Positions 61,949 through 64,000 of a stretch of 64,000 bases of DNA are shown here, one piece after another. The notes below the pieces were generated by a model, which ran no database searches, was not told the DNA's origin, and worked only from the letters and a program-made list of their open reading frames with translations. Position numbers and translations under genes: made by a program. The stretch is from contig BCJU01000001.1 in the NCBI GenBank assembly GCA_001600355.1, forward strand, positions 579,178-643,177. The letters run 5' to 3'. Every line of letters begins with the position of its first letter. The stretch's first letter is position 1. The stretch comes from Meira nashicola. Taxonomy: Eukaryota; Basidiomycota; Exobasidiomycetes; Exobasidiales; Brachybasidiaceae.

Positions 61949-62263
61949 ATGCATCCTCATCTTGCCAATGAAAAACAAATACATTGTGGAGATTTGATCA
62001 AAGAACTTCAACAATGTCATCAAGGCGGTTTTATGAATAAATATATGGGTGGCTGTAATAGGATCAAAGAAGAATTAAATGCTTGTTTACGTGAAGAGGT
62101 ATGTGTAGTTGGAAAGATTTGAATGTTTGGAATGATTTTAATATTAACTTTCTTTGTTTATGCTCTACAGAGACTTATACGAACGAAAAAGAATCGCGAA
62201 ACAAGTAAGGTACAAAATGAAAAGAAGAATGCTTTATGGAAGGCTATTGATGAGAACAGGTAG
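61949..62263 (+). CDS. CMC2: Cytochrome c oxidase assembly factor CMC2 (twin CX9C)
   Basis: Two exons, 61949-62098 and 62171-62263, encode 80 aa. The 72-nt intron begins GTATGT and ends CTACAG, in phase 0. The protein starts MHPHLANEKQIHC and has two CX9C motifs (Cys13/Cys23 and Cys36/Cys46), then a basic helix RLIRTKKNRETSK. Start, spacing and length (79-80 aa) match CMC2. Such proteins are oxidised by the Mia40 relay in the mitochondrial intermembrane space, and CMC2 is needed for complex IV assembly. The gene is too small and too split to appear in a simple long-frame scan. Confidence 0.93.
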
Positions 62264-62662
62264 TAAGTAAATATGCTCGTCAACCTGATTTGCCAGGGGG
62301 CATTCTTGACGAGCATTACTTGTTATCAGCTCTCCACTCATTGATGTCCTTCCATAAAGATTATTCTCTTCACATTGGATTTTTGGCCATCTATTCATTG
62401 GAGGATGATAACATTCTCTTACTCTAAAAGCACACTTAGTAAGCATGCCTGTAAAGTGTAAAATTGTCACGTGTATAAGAATTTTTAAAGAGATTAAACC
62501 ATTTTTGGACTAGAATAAATATTTTTCGTTAGAATCTTGACGCGTGAGGCACTCTGTCAGTCAAAAATATTTGTGAAATCGCATTTCATGACCATCTTTG
62601 TTATTTTTTTTTGTGGAAGAGAGTTCTCCTTTAGAGCATTCATTTGTACGATATCAGCAAAG
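62264..62662. other. Intergenic region CMC2 / NOC2
   Basis: 399 nt. An 11-bp inverted repeat ATGCTCGTCAA / TTGACGAGCAT lies at 62273-62283 and 62306-62316, ten bases after the CMC2 stop. An ACGCGT box lies at 62540-62545, upstream of NOC2. Confidence 0.5.
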
Positions 62663-64000
62663 ATGGCAAAACAAGCAAAAAGGACGAAAAAGTTTATCAA
62701 GAACAAATTAGACAGATCATTGAAAGATCGAAAAGAGAAACAAAAAAAATCTGCTCAAATACAGAGATCAAAGAAGAATAAAGAAGCACGAACATCATTG
62801 AAAGGATCTTCGAATGGCATTCATGCAACAGAACAAGATCAAACTATCGAAGCAGGCTCTGATGAAGGAGAACAAGATGTTGATGAGATCTTGAAGAGTA
62901 GAAAGGCAGGTGGAAGGATGACTGTTGATGAATTTATGGGTGGAGGATTTAAAGAAGGATCTGGAAAAGGTGAAGCGGAAGATGAAAGTGAAGATGACGA
63001 TGAAGAAGATGATTATGATAGCGACGATGACGATTTAGAAGACGTTGAAGATCTTTCTGATGAAGAAGAAGATGAAGGTCGTGATCATGCGCAAGATTTA
63101 GCAAAATTGGCAGAACGTGATCCGGAATTCTTTAAATATTTACAAGAGAACGACCAAGAGCTACTGCAATTCGGAGGAGAGGAAGAAGAGGAAGAAGATA
63201 ACGGATCAGAAGATGATGTAGAGATGACTGAAAAGAAGGGCAAGGCCAAAGCCGCATCGGAAAGTATGGCAGAGAATGTGACTTCAGATATGCTCAAGCA
63301 ATGGCAAAAGAGTATCTTGGCCACTCATTCCCTTCGAGCTTTTAGAAAGTTGCTTTTAGCTTTCCGCGCTGCTGCTCATATGGGCGCTGATGATGCTGCC
63401 AATTTGGCATATTCAGTCAATAGTGCAGCCGTATTCAATAAGTTGATCATGACATCGCTCAAATATGTTCCAGTCGTTTTGCAACATCATATAGGATACA
63501 AGCAACTCCCTTCAGGCAAATACAAATTGCCATCCAATAGCAAAAAGTTTGCCGCCCTTCAAAAATCCGTTCAAAGTTTCTTTTTGAGCTTACATCGCCT
63601 TTTGCGAACGTTACCCGAACACAAATTGCTTTACGTCTGCGTCGACGAAAGTGCAAAGATGATACCATACATTTTACAAAATAGAAGAGTTGCACGCCAA
63701 CATGCAAAGATTTTGCTAGAGTTATGGTCTACAGCTGAGGAAAACGTTCGAATTGCAGCTTTCTTGTCATTGAGAAAGATGGCAGCTGCAGGTGACGAAA
63801 CTTTGTTGGAATTATGCTTACATGGTGCTTATCGTGGTATCGTTCGTGGATCAAAGGCAATGACGGTTCACTCTTTGGCTAATATAAATTTGATGAAGAA
63901 TTCTGCAAGTGAACTTTTTGCTATTGAATTGAATGCAAGTTATCAACAAGCGTTTGGTTTCATTCGACAATTGGCTATCCATTTGCGTGCATGCTTGAAG
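62663..64000 (+). CDS. NOC2: Nucleolar complex protein NOC2, N-terminal part
   Basis: 446 codons are open from ATG at 62663 to the window edge, so the C-terminus is missing. The protein starts with a very basic segment (MAKQAKRTKKFIKNKLDRSLKDRKEKQKK begins it), then DVDEILKSRKAGGRMTVDEFMGGGF and a long Asp/Glu tract (about 105-140 and 173-190). The NOC2 helical domain starts near residue 210 (MLKQWQKSILATHSLRAFRKLLLAFRAAAHMG) and continues with LPEHKLLYVCVDESAKMIPYI and LHGAYRGIVRGSK. NOC2 pairs with NOC1 in the nucleolus and NOC3 in the nucleoplasm to move pre-60S particles outward. Confidence 0.93.
   Translation, partial: MAKQAKRTKKFIKNKLDRSLKDRKEKQKKSAQIQRSKKNKEARTSLKGSSNGIHATEQDQTIEAGSDEGEQDVDEILKSRKAGGRMTVDEFMGGGFKEGSGKGEAEDESEDDDEEDDYDSDDDDLEDVEDLSDEEEDEGRDHAQDLAKLAERDPEFFKYLQENDQELLQFGGEEEEEEDNGSEDDVEMTEKKGKAKAASESMAENVTSDMLKQWQKSILATHSLRAFRKLLLAFRAAAHMGADDAANLAYSVNSAAVFNKLIMTSLKYVPVVLQHHIGYKQLPSGKYKLPSNSKKFAALQKSVQSFFLSLHRLLRTLPEHKLLYVCVDESAKMIPYILQNRRVARQHAKILLELWSTAEENVRIAAFLSLRKMAAAGDETLLELCLHGAYRGIVRGSKAMTVHSLANINLMKNSASELFAIELNASYQQAFGFIRQLAIHLRACLK

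Overview
The window is nuclear DNA of a fungus, most likely a basidiomycete, possibly in the Ustilaginomycotina; that placement is an inference from overall protein character, not a database result. Supporting signs are short GT-AG introns of about 60-295 nt with CTAAC-type branch sites, an AT-rich background, no operons, CT-rich leaders before start codons, and a full set of eukaryotic housekeeping genes. I support 31 coding genes, two of them cut by the window edges. I see no transposon, rRNA, CRISPR array, or convincing tRNA.

Layout. 1-4.6 kb: the tail of a vacuolar cation/H+ exchanger, a SNIP1/Pml1-type FHA splicing factor, a TMT1-like methyltransferase, and an OPI3 phospholipid methyltransferase with an unusual basic tail. 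4.6-13.9 kb: a gene-poor stretch whose only convincing gene is a Ran1/Pat1-type kinase. 13.9-16.7 kb: REI1 and ubiquitin-eL40, a divergent ribosome pair. 16.7-28.2 kb: an unrecognised 887-aa protein, a choline-phosphate cytidylyltransferase lacking the usual C-terminal lipid-binding region, MID1, and a DUF89/ARMT1 phosphatase. 29-39.3 kb: a RING-CH membrane ubiquitin ligase, a five-exon RAB5, a Mei2-like double-RRM protein, a VHS-GAT adaptor, and two small unknowns. 40.2-48 kb: IMP3, a flavin-binding oxidase-fold protein, a CDCA7-like zinc-finger/WHIM chromatin protein, VMA12, centrin, and tubulin cofactor B. 48.3-56 kb: SET2, RPC40, an SDR, and a Dal5-family transporter. 56.3-64 kb: PEX6, the SOD-like mitoribosomal protein mS42, CMC2 (missed by simple long-ORF scans because it is short and split), and the start of NOC2.

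Functional themes. Ribosome production is well represented (REI1, eL40, IMP3, NOC2, RPC40, mS42). Both routes to phosphatidylcholine are present, and the enzyme of each carries an atypical feature. Chromatin and cell-cycle genes (SET2, CDCA7-like, centrin) and a kinase/RNA-binding pair reminiscent of Pat1/Mei2 are also present. Genes mostly alternate strands, giving tight tail-to-tail junctions of about 90-260 nt and head-to-head promoters of about 0.25-1.1 kb.

No wholly new system is evident. The best leads are the two altered phosphatidylcholine enzymes, the CDCA7-like protein with paired MluI boxes upstream, an MluI-box cluster in an apparently empty interval, recurrent GCGCTGCGC-type promoter motifs, and the unexplained gene-poor flanks of the kinase gene. 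All coordinates and splice sites were derived by hand from the sequence.
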